64,000 nt of DNA from Allosphingosinicella deserti. Lineage in GTDB: Bacteria; Pseudomonadota; Alphaproteobacteria; Sphingomonadales; Sphingomonadaceae. The translations under genes were made by a program, and so were the position numbers. A model generated the notes under the pieces. The model saw nothing but the letters and a program-made list of their open reading frames with translations. It did not search any database and was not told the origin of the DNA. This document shows positions 44,881 through 53,491 of this stretch, one piece after another. Where the stretch lies: contig NZ_PXYI01000002.1 in the NCBI RefSeq assembly GCF_003012735.1, forward strand, positions 310,001 to 374,000. Reading direction: 5' to 3'. The first letter of the stretch is position 1. The number at the start of each line of letters is the position of its first letter.

Positions 44881-45738
44881 GTGCAAACGGTCCGTGACAT
44901 CGATTCGCTGCGGCAAGCGATTGCCGCGCTGCGTGCCGACGGCGGGACGATCGCGTTCGTGCCGACGATGGGCGCACTGCACGCCGGGCACATGGCGCTG
45001 GTTGCTGAGGGGCGCAGGCGCGCCAAGCATGTCGTCGCGTCGATCTTCGTCAATCCGACCCAGTTCGGACCGAACGAGGATCTCGCGACTTATCCCCGCC
45101 GCGAAGCGTCCGATGCGCGGATGCTGGAAGAGGAAGGCTGCGAGATCCTGTGGGCGCCGGACGTGGGCGTGATGTACCCCGAAGGACACGCCACGACGAT
45201 TCTGGTCGGCGGCGGCATCACCGAGACTCTCGACGGCGCGGCGCGGCCGGGTCATTTCGCGGGAGTCGCGACCGTGGTCGCGAAATTGTTCAACCAGGTT
45301 CGGCCCGACATCGCCTTGTTTGGCGAGAAGGATTTTCAGCAGCTCGCCGTCATCCGGCAGATGGTGCGCGACCTCGATCTGCCGGTGGAGATCGTTGGAG
45401 TGCCGACCCAGCGCGATGCCGACGGCCTGGCTCTGTCCTCCCGCAATGCCTATCTCACCGAGGACGAGCGCCGCGCCGCACGCGCGCTGCCGCGGGCGCT
45501 CGGCGAAGCCGCCGGCGCGATCCAGTCCGGCGGGGACGTCGGGGCGGCACTGGCCGGCGCGCGCGACAAGCTCGCCAAAGCGGGCTTCGATCCGATCGAC
45601 TACGTCGAACTGCGCGATGCCGAGACGCTGGTGCCGGTCGGCCAGGTTGATCGGCCGGCCCGCCTGCTGGCTGCGGCGAGGCTCGGCCGGACCCGCCTGA
45701 TCGACAATCTTCCGGTCGGTGGATCGCCCTCGCGCTGA
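44881..45738 (+). CDS. panC: Pantothenate synthetase
   Basis: This 285-residue enzyme ligates pantoate and beta-alanine with ATP. It has 'FVPTMGALHAGHMALV' near residue 26 (HxGH nucleotide-binding motif), 'VASIFVNPTQFGPNEDLATYPR' features near 50, 'FGEKDFQQLAVIRQMVRDL' near 148 and the KMSKS-like 'ALSSRNAYL' near 184. Start is GTG 44881. It is the only pantothenate gene here and is divergent from mipZ. Confidence 0.95.
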   Translation: MQTVRDIDSLRQAIAALRADGGTIAFVPTMGALHAGHMALVAEGRRRAKHVVASIFVNPTQFGPNEDLATYPRREASDARMLEEEGCEILWAPDVGVMYPEGHATTILVGGGITETLDGAARPGHFAGVATVVAKLFNQVRPDIALFGEKDFQQLAVIRQMVRDLDLPVEIVGVPTQRDADGLALSSRNAYLTEDERRAARALPRALGEAAGAIQSGGDVGAALAGARDKLAKAGFDPIDYVELRDAETLVPVGQVDRPARLLAAARLGRTRLIDNLPVGGSPSR

Positions 45739-45856
45739 GGATCAGCCCCGTCGGCGGTCGATCGTAAGTAAAGAAGGTGATCGCCGCGTTAACCTTTTCT
45801 TCGTAGACGCAGGCGCACTCTGTCCCCGGACACGCAAGAACCAACGGGGGCATGTC

Positions 45857-46156
45857 ATGGCCATCAGTTTCAAATCTGCCGCATTTCTGCTCAACACCCG
45901 CCTTGCCGACGCCGCGCAGGGCGACGTCGACGCGCTGTACGAGCTGGGGGTCGCCTACTCGACCGGTTCGCACGGCATCACCGTCGATCTGATCGAAGCG
46001 CACAAATGGTTCAATCTCGCCGCGCTCAACGGCAGCAGCGAAGCGCAGATGTGCCGCGCCGACATTGCCGACGAGATGACCGCGCGCGAGATTGCCGAAG
46101 CGCAGCGTCAGGCGCGTGCCTGGCTTGCCGAAACCTCGATGCGCCGCGCTGCCTGA
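45857..46156 (+). CDS. Small Sel1-repeat protein
   Basis: This 99-residue protein contains one clear Sel1-like helical repeat ('AQGDVDALYELGVAYSTGSHGITVDLIEAHKWFNLAALNGS' features across residues 20-60) and a helical C-terminus ending in basic residues. There is no signal peptide. Sel1 proteins act as protein-interaction adaptors; the partner is unknown. ATG 45857 is preceded by GGGGG about 8 bases upstream, and a GTTAACC motif lies at 45788-45794. It converges on an alpha/beta hydrolase gene with a 9-base gap. Confidence 0.8.
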   Translation: MAISFKSAAFLLNTRLADAAQGDVDALYELGVAYSTGSHGITVDLIEAHKWFNLAALNGSSEAQMCRADIADEMTAREIAEAQRQARAWLAETSMRRAA

Positions 46157-46165
46157 GACTTGGCG

Positions 46166-46852
46166 TCAGCCGTCCCGAACGGCGGCGACGACGTGCGGCC
46201 ACGCCTTTGCGCTGACCGCGAATGCCATGTGGCTGCACTCCAGCTCGATCGCCCGGTCACGCTCTCCATCCTGTCCGCGCGCGGCCGCGGGCGCGACGAT
46301 ACCGTCCTTCCTCGACCACAAGGCGATCGTCAGAACCGGCGGCTTCTCCGCGAGATCCGTTTCGATTGGCGGCGCATCGACGGGATGCCGAGCGATCAGT
46401 TCATAGAGCCGCCACACGTTGTTGGCCCGCGGATGCGCGGAGAATGGTGAGCCCATCGTCACCACCTTTGCGACCAGATCGGGGCGTCGCTTGGCGACCT
46501 CGCGCGCATAGATCCCGCCAAGACTCCACCCGACCAGGATCGTCGGCACACCGCCGCCGAATTGTTCTACCTGAGCGACGATGTCGTCGATCGTGCGCGC
46601 CTTGACGCCCCGGTTCATGCCCAATCCCCAGCCGGTCACGCGGTAGCCGGCAGTCGCCAGCGCCTTCTGCAGGCCGAGCGTGCTGCGATCGGTGGCAAGG
46701 AAACCGGGAAGAACCATCAACGGTGCGCCGTCCTCAGGCCCGAACGGACCTAAGGGGCCGAACGCCCGGTGGAAGCGGCTGAGCAGGGCCAGCGGCTCCC
46801 GAACCAGGAGCCGGAGCGGCGGCGGCCGGCTGTCCGCCTCAGAGATATTCAC
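46166..46852 (-). CDS. Alpha/beta hydrolase, overlapping serS
   Basis: This 228-residue alpha/beta hydrolase has 'MVLPGFLATDRS' near residue 45 (oxyanion region) and the nucleophile elbow 'LVGWSLGGIYARE' with Ser110. 'KVVTMGSPFSAHPRANNVW' follows near 137, and a C-terminal His in 'ECSHMAF' near 207. It is cytoplasmic, with no leader. Fold and spacing resemble lipase or esterase-like proteins of the PGAP1/triacylglycerol lipase type. The GTG start at 46852 lies 14 bases inside the end of serS, so its translation probably depends on serS. Confidence 0.82.
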   Translation of the reverse strand: MNISEADSRPPPLRLLVREPLALLSRFHRAFGPLGPFGPEDGAPLMVLPGFLATDRSTLGLQKALATAGYRVTGWGLGMNRGVKARTIDDIVAQVEQFGGGVPTILVGWSLGGIYAREVAKRRPDLVAKVVTMGSPFSAHPRANNVWRLYELIARHPVDAPPIETDLAEKPPVLTIALWSRKDGIVAPAAARGQDGERDRAIELECSHMAFAVSAKAWPHVVAAVRDG

Positions 46853-48098
46853 CGCCCATCAGGCCCTGCAGGGCCTCGGGAAGACGAACGCGGCCGTCTT
46901 CCTGCTGATGATTTTCGAGCAGCGGCACAAGGATCCGGGGCGAGGCGAGGGCGGTGTTGTTGAGCGTGTGGACGAAGCGCACCTTCCGATCGCCGTCGCG
47001 CCAGCGCAGATTGGCCCGCCGCGCCTGCCAATCGTGCAGGGTCGAGCAACTGTGGGTCTCGCGATACTTTCCGAGCGACGGCACCCAGCTCTCGATGTCG
47101 TTCATCCGGAACTTGCCGAGGCCCATGTCGCCGGTCGAGGTCTCGACCACCTGATAGGGAATTTCGAGATCCTGGAGCAGCCCCTCGGCATTGGCGAGCA
47201 GCCGCTTGTGCCAGGCGGCGGAGACTTCGTCGTCATCCTCGCACAGGACATATTGTTCGAGCTTGTAGAATTGGTGGACCCGCAGCAGCCCGCGAACGTC
47301 CCGCCCGGCGCTGCCGGCCTCACGGCGGAAGCAGGGCGAGTAGCCGGCATAGAGGATCGGAAGCTGCGCCGCGTCCAGGATCTCGCCCGTGTGCAGCGAG
47401 GTCAGCGCGATCTCGCCGGTGCCGGCGAGATACAGGTCGTCCTTCTCGATCTGATAGGCTTCTTCCTCATGGCCCGGGAAATGGCCGGTGGCGACGAAGG
47501 CCTGCGGACGCGCAAGGGCGGGCACGGTCATCAAGGTGAAACCCTCGGCCGCGAGTTTCTGCTGGGCGTGGAACATCAGCGCCTGCTCGAGCAGCGCCAG
47601 GCGCCCTTTCAGGCAATATTGCCGCGATCCCGACACCTGGGTGATCCGGCCGAGATCGGCCCAGTCGTTCATCTCGACGAGCGCGACATGGTCGCGCGGC
47701 TCGAATTCGAACTGGCGTGGGGTTCCTTCGGTGCGGACGACGACGTTCGCGCTCTCGTCGGGACCCACCGGCGCCCCGCTCCAGGGGATGTTGGGCACCC
47801 TCAGCAGCAGCGCGTTCAATTCGTCCGACTTCCCCGTGAGCGCCGTCTCGGCCTCGGCGGCCTCCGCCCCGAACGCCTTCGCCTTTGCCCCCAGCGCGGG
47901 GCGCTCGGAAGGATCGGCGGTCTTGAAGCTGGCGCTGATCTCGTTGCGCTGCCGCCGCAACTCGTCGATCCTGCTCTTGAGGCTGCGCACCTCGCCATCG
48001 AGCTCGATCAGCCGATCGACGTCGACGACAGCGTTCTTCTGGGCCGCGGCGGTGCGAACCGCTTCGGCATTTTCGCGAATGAAGGTGAGGCTCAGCAT
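46839..48098 (-). CDS. serS: Seryl-tRNA synthetase
   Basis: This 419-residue class II synthetase has an N-terminal coiled-coil tRNA-binding arm (about residues 28-105). The catalytic domain has 'LTSLHTGEILDAAQLPILYAGYSPCFRREAGSAGRDVRGLLRVHQF' features (motif 2) around residues 235-280 and motif 3 near 'NNTALASPRILVPLLENHQ' close to the C-terminus. It charges tRNA-Ser and tRNA-Sec. Length and motifs are standard. Confidence 0.96.
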   Translation of the reverse strand: MLSLTFIRENAEAVRTAAAQKNAVVDVDRLIELDGEVRSLKSRIDELRRQRNEISASFKTADPSERPALGAKAKAFGAEAAEAETALTGKSDELNALLLRVPNIPWSGAPVGPDESANVVVRTEGTPRQFEFEPRDHVALVEMNDWADLGRITQVSGSRQYCLKGRLALLEQALMFHAQQKLAAEGFTLMTVPALARPQAFVATGHFPGHEEEAYQIEKDDLYLAGTGEIALTSLHTGEILDAAQLPILYAGYSPCFRREAGSAGRDVRGLLRVHQFYKLEQYVLCEDDDEVSAAWHKRLLANAEGLLQDLEIPYQVVETSTGDMGLGKFRMNDIESWVPSLGKYRETHSCSTLHDWQARRANLRWRDGDRKVRFVHTLNNTALASPRILVPLLENHQQEDGRVRLPEALQGLMGGEYL

Positions 48099-48304
48099 GG
48101 CGAGCGCCTAGCAGGGCGAAGCAGCCTCTGCCAATCCTCTCGCCGCCGAGACAGGACGATGCGCCTCGGATCCTCGCAAATACAGGCAGATACGGTGTTC
48201 GCCACAGCTAGAGAATCAGCGTAAGCTATAGCATAGAAATCGCACGATTATTCCCGGACGGCGAGTCGCTGTCGATTCAGCGGGCACGCGAGGCCGGTTC
48301 GGGA
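48099..48304. other. Intergenic region upstream of serS, with an AT-rich patch
   Basis: This stretch holds no gene starting with ATG, GTG or TTG. An AT-rich patch near 48220-48240, containing TATAGCAT and TAGAAAT, could be a plus-strand -10 region. Reading onward in the frame of the small gene at 48305, the sequence is open from just after a TAG at 48209-48211 but has no canonical start codon. Confidence 0.35.
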
Positions 48305-48475
48305 ATGCCGTTCGGAGTTGTGCTTTCTATGCGTAGCCTCGCCGAAGCGAACCTGCCCCCCGAGTTGCAGCGTTATACGGTCACGCCCGTCTGGATGGAC
48401 AGGCAGATGGATGACGAGCGCCGACAGCGCGCGCTGAAGGAATTCCAGGCGCGGCTTTCCGCCCCCGCTCGCTGA
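48305..48475 (+). CDS. Candidate small protein of unknown function
   Basis: From ATG 48305 a 56-residue protein reads to a TGA at 48473-48475. It contains 'LAEANLPPELQRYTVTPVW' and a charged helical end 'DDERRQRALKEFQARL'. High GC at third codon positions fits real coding. The same frame is open for another 31 codons upstream with protein-like composition ('IEIARLFPDGESLSIQRAR'), so this may be the truncated remains of a longer gene or a gene with a non-canonical start. No family recognised. Confidence 0.4.
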   Translation: MPFGVVLSMRSLAEANLPPELQRYTVTPVWMDRQMDDERRQRALKEFQARLSAPAR

Positions 48476-48558
48476 GTCGCGAGCGTCGCTGTTGCGGCTC
48501 CGCTCTGGACGCCGGGCGACGCAGATTCTAACAGCCAGGGGCTTCGACCGGAGTCCCG

Positions 48559-50154
48559 ATGACTGCTCACGACGTGCTGGACACGGCCTTCATCGAAGCC
48601 GTCCACAATCACGATTGGCGATCGACGTCCCTCGGCCCACGCGCCGACTGGCCGGCTCCTTTTGCCGGCGCGGTCGAGATCGTGCTGCGCACCCATCATC
48701 CGATGTTCGTCTGCTGGGGGCCCGATCTGCCGATCCTGTTCAACGAGGCGTTCGCCGAGATACTGGGGCCACAGCACCGCTCCGCCCTCGGCGTGCCGCT
48801 GCGCGCCTTGTGGGCCAATGAATGGCATCGTTTCGGCAGCTTCGTGGAGGCAGCGATGGCCGGCCGCAGCAGCCATGCCGAGGACGTGCCCTTCCTGACA
48901 TGGCGGAGCGACTATACGCAATTCGGCTATTTCAGCTTCTCCTACACCCCCCTGCTGCACGAAGGCCGGGTTGGCGGGGTGCTCTGCGTCTGCACGGAAA
49001 CGACCGAGCGCGTGCTGGATCGGCAGCGGGTCCTCCAGGAACGGGATCGGCTCCACGCTTTCTTCGAGCAGAGCCCGAGCCTCGTCGCTATTTCCCTTGG
49101 TCCCGATCACGTCTACGAGTTCGTCAACTCGGCCTATGAAGCCTTCGTCGGCCGTCCGCGGGAGCAGCTTCTCGGACGGGCGCTCGCGCAGATATTCCCC
49201 GAAGTGGTGGGGACTCCGCCGCTCGCGCGGATGGATGAGGTTTTCCGTACCGGTCGGCCGGTGACGGTGCCGGAGGTTCATGTTCAGGTGCCGGAGCGGC
49301 CCGGGCAGCGGGGGCTGGAGCGGATCGTAAACTGGGTTGCGCACCCTTACCGTGCCGTCGATGGCAGCGTTGCCGGCGTCTTTCGCCAAGGTCATGACGT
49401 CACGGAGCAACGCACCGCCGAGCAGAATGTCCAGCAATTGACGGCCGAGCTGATCCACGTTTCCCGGCTGAGCGCGATGGGCACGATGGCCTCGACCCTG
49501 GCCCACGAGCTCAACCAGCCGCTGACCGCGATCGCAAATTACGCCTCGGTCGGGACGAGGCTGCTCGGCCGCCGCGGCGCAACGCCCGACGACCCGCTGG
49601 CGGAGGCGCTCGCCGCCATTCGAAGCGAAAGCCTTCGCGCCGGCGATCTCATCCGGCGGCTTCGGCAGATGTGCATGCGCGGGCCCTCGGCAACCGAGCG
49701 CGTCGACGTCGAACGCCTGGTCGCCGATGCGCTGAGGCTCGCCTTGCTCAGCTTCGGCGAGCCGCCCGAGCTGAACATCGACATTGCGCCCGGCCTTGCA
49801 GTCCTCGGCGACCCCATCCAGCTGCAGCAGGTGCTCATCAACCTGGTGCGCAACGCGGCGGAGGCGATGGAGGGGCGTAGCGAACGACGCCTCGGCATCC
49901 GTGCTTCCGAGCATGAAGGGAGTGCGGAGCTCTGCGTCACCGATACCGGGCCCGGTCTGTCGAACGAAATTGCCGCACGCCTGTTCGAACCATTCTCGTC
50001 GACCAAGTCCAACGGCATGGGCGTGGGGCTGTCGATCACCCGAACGATCGTCGAGGCGCATGGCGGACGGATCGATGCGGTCGAAGTGCCGGGCGGTGGC
50101 TGCGCATTCTGCTTCACGCTTCCGATCGCCCATCGACCCGATCGGGCCGCCTGA
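48559..50154 (+). CDS. PAS-domain sensor histidine kinase, orphan
   Basis: This 531-residue protein has no membrane segments. It has a first PAS-like domain (about 40-140, with 'HHPMFVCWGPDLPILFN'), a second PAS/PAC domain (about 165-285), a HisKA dimerisation domain with 'MGTMASTLAHELNQPLTAI' and the phospho-acceptor His316, and a HATPase domain with the N box 'QVLINLVRNAAEAME' near 420, 'DTGPGLS' near 466 and 'GMGVGLSITRTIVEAHGG' near 490. It resembles FixL-like soluble kinases but lacks obvious haem evidence. No response regulator gene is adjacent, so the partner is elsewhere. Confidence 0.92.
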   Translation: MTAHDVLDTAFIEAVHNHDWRSTSLGPRADWPAPFAGAVEIVLRTHHPMFVCWGPDLPILFNEAFAEILGPQHRSALGVPLRALWANEWHRFGSFVEAAMAGRSSHAEDVPFLTWRSDYTQFGYFSFSYTPLLHEGRVGGVLCVCTETTERVLDRQRVLQERDRLHAFFEQSPSLVAISLGPDHVYEFVNSAYEAFVGRPREQLLGRALAQIFPEVVGTPPLARMDEVFRTGRPVTVPEVHVQVPERPGQRGLERIVNWVAHPYRAVDGSVAGVFRQGHDVTEQRTAEQNVQQLTAELIHVSRLSAMGTMASTLAHELNQPLTAIANYASVGTRLLGRRGATPDDPLAEALAAIRSESLRAGDLIRRLRQMCMRGPSATERVDVERLVADALRLALLSFGEPPELNIDIAPGLAVLGDPIQLQQVLINLVRNAAEAMEGRSERRLGIRASEHEGSAELCVTDTGPGLSNEIAARLFEPFSSTKSNGMGVGLSITRTIVEAHGGRIDAVEVPGGGCAFCFTLPIAHRPDRAA

Positions 50155-50368
50155 CCGGCGGCGCCGTGTTCGCGTGATTCGTCCCCGGCCAGCCGCCGTA
50201 TCTGCCTGTTCGGCAATGTGGGAAATCGGTCCGTCGACGGGCTGCCGCGGCTTGTCGTGGAGCCCTTTCAATTCGGCCCCGTAACCGACCGGCGCGCCGA
50301 AAGGCGGCATACAGTCTCGAAATGGGACAGTAGCCGAAGGGTCCCTTCCACAGGAGATCCGTTGGATC

Positions 50369-50782
50369 ATGCTACGCAACATCGCCATCATTGCCGCCGC
50401 CGCTCTCGTCCCCTTCGCTGCCGGCCATGCACAGGAGACACCGAGCAGCGGCACTGCGGGCCAGTCGACGACAGGTGATGTTCAGGCGAGCACCACTCAG
50501 GGTGCCTCCGCTGGCTCTCCCGCGTCCGACGCAAGCGCCGCCGCCGCGATCGAAGTCGGCGCCACCGTCAAGGACAAGAGCGGTGCCGCCGTCGGCACCG
50601 TCAAGGAGGTGACCGCGCAAGGTGTCGTGATCTCGACCGACAAGGGCCTCGTCCAGGCGCCGGCGGCAGGCCTTGCGAAGGTACCTGGCGGCTATGCCGT
50701 CGGCCTCACCAAGGCCGAAATCGATGCCGCGGTCCGGTGGACCCCAATAATCAGTCGCAAGCCGCACCAGAATAGTCGGTAA
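50369..50782 (+). CDS. Small secreted Ala/Ser-rich protein
   Basis: This 137-residue protein has a signal peptide ending 'PFAAGHAQ' near residue 22 and a Ser/Thr/Ala-rich spacer (about 25-60). A compact beta-like domain follows with 'IEVGATVKDKSGAAVGTVKEV' features near residue 62, a pattern reminiscent of PRC-barrel-like folds. It is probably periplasmic. A CAGGAGA ribosome binding site precedes ATG 50369, and an intrinsic terminator follows. The 214-base gap before it (from 50155) holds nothing recognisable. Confidence 0.72.
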   Translation: MLRNIAIIAAAALVPFAAGHAQETPSSGTAGQSTTGDVQASTTQGASAGSPASDASAAAAIEVGATVKDKSGAAVGTVKEVTAQGVVISTDKGLVQAPAAGLAKVPGGYAVGLTKAEIDAAVRWTPIISRKPHQNSR

Positions 50783-50786
50783 GATG

Positions 50787-50819
50787 GGACCGCCCGGTTC
50801 GCCCGGCGCGGTCCTTTTC
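50787..50819 (+). terminator. Intrinsic terminator after the small secreted protein gene
   Basis: GGACCGC (50787-50793) pairs with GCGGTCC (50808-50814), with further internal G-C pairing, and is followed by TTTTCT. It starts 4 bases after the stop of the plus-strand gene and sits just before the convergent end of the GH36 gene. Confidence 0.75.
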
Positions 50820-50825
50820 TCGTCT

Positions 50826-52520
50826 TCAGCCGATGATGCCGGCATCTTCACCGAGCCGGAAGCGCTGAAGCATGCCGGGACCGCGCTCCGTCCGCAGCTG
50901 CTGGGAAGGCCGGAGGGTTTCGGATCCCAGTTCCGGGAAGTCGCAGCCGGTCACCGAAGACCCGAGGAGCGCGACGAACAAGGCCTCCCGGTCCGGCCTG
51001 AGTTCGCCCAGATGATCGCTGGTCATCGTCACGCCGCCGGCGCCGGCCGCGAACCGGGCGAGCAGGTCGATCTGATCGTCGCTGAGCGCATGGAAGCGGT
51101 CGCGGAGCAGGATGCAGTCGGGGTCCGCCTGCCAGAGAATGCCGTTCGCATGGTTGCGGCTCTGCAGGTCCCGCAGCAGGCTCTCGGCGGAATAGTCGCC
51201 GTTCCAGGTGACGCCGATGTCGCGCCCGATCCGAACCGCGTCCACAATCCCGACGCCTGCCCACAGCGGGCAACCGCAGCCGGACAGGATCACGTCGGGC
51301 CCGATCGCTTCGCGGATGAGGATCATCATCCTGCGCCACACCGCGATCCGGGAGAGGCCTGGCTCATGCCAGATCGCGCGCTCCGGGCCATATTCCGCGC
51401 CGTGCAGCAGGAAGTCGGCCTTGATATAGGCCGCGCCCCACTCCTTGACCCAGGTCCGGAACACCCGAGTCACATAGGCGGCCGCATCCGGATGGGTGAT
51501 GTCGAGGACATGATATTCCTCCGAGCGCTTGTGCCAGCGGAATTCGCCGTAGAATTGCATCGCCACCAGGGCTCGGCCGGTCAGGCGATCCTGCACCACC
51601 CAATCGGGATGCTCGGCGAACAGGCGGCTCCGGTTGCCGACGAGGAAGGGTGCGATCCACAATCCCGGACGGAATCCCGCCGCCGCGATCTCGGCGAGCA
51701 GCGGCTTCATCCCGGCGGGGAATTGCGGCTTCACAGCAAGCCAGTCACCCATTTCGGGCGTAAAGCCGTCGTCGATCTGAAAGATGTCGAGCGGCACGCC
51801 GTGTCGGTCGCGAAAATCCCGGGCAGCATGAAGGTGCTCGCGGATCACGCCTTCGTCGATCGCGGCGTAGAGATTGTACCAGGAACACCATCCGGTCAGC
51901 CGTGCCGGGGTTCGCGGCGGCAGCGGACTGGCGGCGGCGACCCGTCGCGACCAGTGTCGCAGGCTCTCCTCGACGGCGTCGCCGTCGAACAGGGTCAAAG
52001 TCTCGGTCCGCGTCTCGCCCGTGCGATCGAGCACCGTCTCGACATCCATTCGCATCAGGTCGGCGGTACCGGCGAAGCGGAAGCGCGTCTGATAGCGGTC
52101 GTGGCGGTCGGCTCCGAGCACGATCGCACCCGCTGAGCCGCCTGTCGGGAGAAAGGCGGTCATCGCAAAGCCGAGGGTTGGCGCCTTGGCAGCAGGACCA
52201 TCGCCGGGCGGCGTTCCGGGTTCGACGAACCAGCTGCCGTCCCAGCTCTGGTAGCCGTTCCGCAGGTAGCGGCGGACGCCGCCAATGCCTTCGAAACGCA
52301 GGCCGAGCGAGTCGAGCGGCCGGCCGAGGCCCTCGACACGAAGATCGATGCGGACCGCGTCATCGTCGGCGACGATGTCGAGGAAGATCCTGCCGCCTTC
52401 GGCAAGAGTCCAGATCGTGCGGCCTTCCTCCTGGCGCCCTCCGTCATGGGCCGGGACGGATCCGTCGATGAGCGGTTGTGGCGCCGGGAAGCGCACGCCG
52501 CGGCGGTCGAGCAGCCTCAT
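50826..52520 (-). CDS. GH36 alpha-galactosidase-like glycoside hydrolase
   Basis: This 564-residue enzyme has an N-terminal beta-sandwich (about 1-200) and a TIM barrel. 'LTGWCSWYNLYAAIDEG' lies near 222 and 'DIFQIDDGFTPEMGDW' near 260. The nucleophile Asp369 lies in 'YIKADFLLHG', and the likely acid/base Asp434 in 'VDAVRIGRDIG', preceded by 'SGCGCPLWAGVGI'. These are the GH36 retaining alpha-galactosidase hallmarks. There is no signal peptide, so it acts on an imported substrate. It is the last gene of an ATGA-coupled operon with an oxidoreductase pair, a transporter and glycerate kinase. Other GH36 specificities cannot be excluded. Confidence 0.88.
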   Translation of the reverse strand: MRLLDRRGVRFPAPQPLIDGSVPAHDGGRQEEGRTIWTLAEGGRIFLDIVADDDAVRIDLRVEGLGRPLDSLGLRFEGIGGVRRYLRNGYQSWDGSWFVEPGTPPGDGPAAKAPTLGFAMTAFLPTGGSAGAIVLGADRHDRYQTRFRFAGTADLMRMDVETVLDRTGETRTETLTLFDGDAVEESLRHWSRRVAAASPLPPRTPARLTGWCSWYNLYAAIDEGVIREHLHAARDFRDRHGVPLDIFQIDDGFTPEMGDWLAVKPQFPAGMKPLLAEIAAAGFRPGLWIAPFLVGNRSRLFAEHPDWVVQDRLTGRALVAMQFYGEFRWHKRSEEYHVLDITHPDAAAYVTRVFRTWVKEWGAAYIKADFLLHGAEYGPERAIWHEPGLSRIAVWRRMMILIREAIGPDVILSGCGCPLWAGVGIVDAVRIGRDIGVTWNGDYSAESLLRDLQSRNHANGILWQADPDCILLRDRFHALSDDQIDLLARFAAGAGGVTMTSDHLGELRPDREALFVALLGSSVTGCDFPELGSETLRPSQQLRTERGPGMLQRFRLGEDAGIIG

Positions 52521-53491
52521 GTCAGACGCAACTCCCCGCCCTCGTCCGCCGCCCGTCGTGCCGCCAGGGCCAGCCTCAGCGTTGCGGCGCCGTCGGCAAG
52601 CGGCACCGCCGGAGCACGGCGATCGCGGATCGCTCCCACGACGTCGGCGAGCTGGGCGACGAACGGATCGGTGGTGCCGGCGACGACTTCGGCCAGGCCT
52701 CCTGGAACATGGGGAACCAGCTCGGCGTCGTTCCAGCCGGTGAATCGGCCGGTCATGCGCTCGGCAACGACCGACCATTGCTTGTGCCACAGGCCGGGAA
52801 CCGAGACGTTGGAGGCCGTGATCGTCGCGATCCGGCCATCGTCCCAGCCGAACAGGATCGCCGAGACGTCCTCGATGTCGTAGCGCTCGACGTCGCGGTG
52901 GAAGAGGTTGGCGCGGCGGGCGTAGACGCTGTCCGGCTCGCCGACGCAATAGCGGACGAGATCGATCAGGTGGATGACCTGCTCGAGCATCTGGCCGCCG
53001 GACCTGGCCTCCTCCCGCCACCAGTCGGCGTGGAGCGCATTGCAGTGGAAGGCACCGGTGAACATGGCCGCGCGCCCGGTATCCAGCGCTTTCCAGCGCC
53101 GAACAGCGTCGCCGAACCGGTACATGAACCCGTTCGCGGCAATGATCCCGGCGCCGTGCGCGGCGGCGACGATCCGATCCGCGGTCTCCTTGTCGAGCGC
53201 AAGCGGCTTCTCGACGAGCAGGTGAATGCCCCGGGATGCTGCCTGCTCGGCCTCGCCGCGATGCGCGAAGGGCGGGAGAGCGACGATCAGCAGATCGGGT
53301 GCCAACGCGTCGATCATCCGATCGAGGTCGGTAAACGGCGCGCCGCCATGCGTCCGCGTGAATGCCGTCGCTCGCACCGGATCGCGGCCGCAAACGCCGA
53401 CCAGTTCCAGATCCGGCGCGAGCGCCCGCGCCGCCGCGGCGTGGCGGGCGGCGATGCCCCCGGGACCGAGAATGGCGACGCGGAAAGTCAT
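52517..53491 (-). CDS. Gfo/Idh/MocA-family NAD(P)-dependent oxidoreductase
   Basis: This 324-residue protein has an N-terminal Rossmann fold ('FRVAILGPGGIAARHAAA' near residue 3), the 'LVEKPLALD' catalytic Lys motif near 90 and a C-terminal alpha/beta domain. 'GGQMLEQVIHLIDLVRYCVGE' features near 164 contain the HxxD-like catalytic His. Members oxidise or reduce sugars, inositols or sugar phosphates. It overlaps the GH36 and MDR genes by ATGA on both sides, so it acts in the same pathway, perhaps oxidising the released sugar or making a 3-keto glycoside. Confidence 0.9.
   Translation of the reverse strand: MTFRVAILGPGGIAARHAAAARALAPDLELVGVCGRDPVRATAFTRTHGGAPFTDLDRMIDALAPDLLIVALPPFAHRGEAEQAASRGIHLLVEKPLALDKETADRIVAAAHGAGIIAANGFMYRFGDAVRRWKALDTGRAAMFTGAFHCNALHADWWREEARSGGQMLEQVIHLIDLVRYCVGEPDSVYARRANLFHRDVERYDIEDVSAILFGWDDGRIATITASNVSVPGLWHKQWSVVAERMTGRFTGWNDAELVPHVPGGLAEVVAGTTDPFVAQLADVVGAIRDRRAPAVPLADGAATLRLALAARRAADEGGELRLT

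Noticed and set aside
48373-50454. A 693-residue minus-strand frame over the histidine kinase
   Set aside because: Shadow of the kinase coding frame; no family resemblance.
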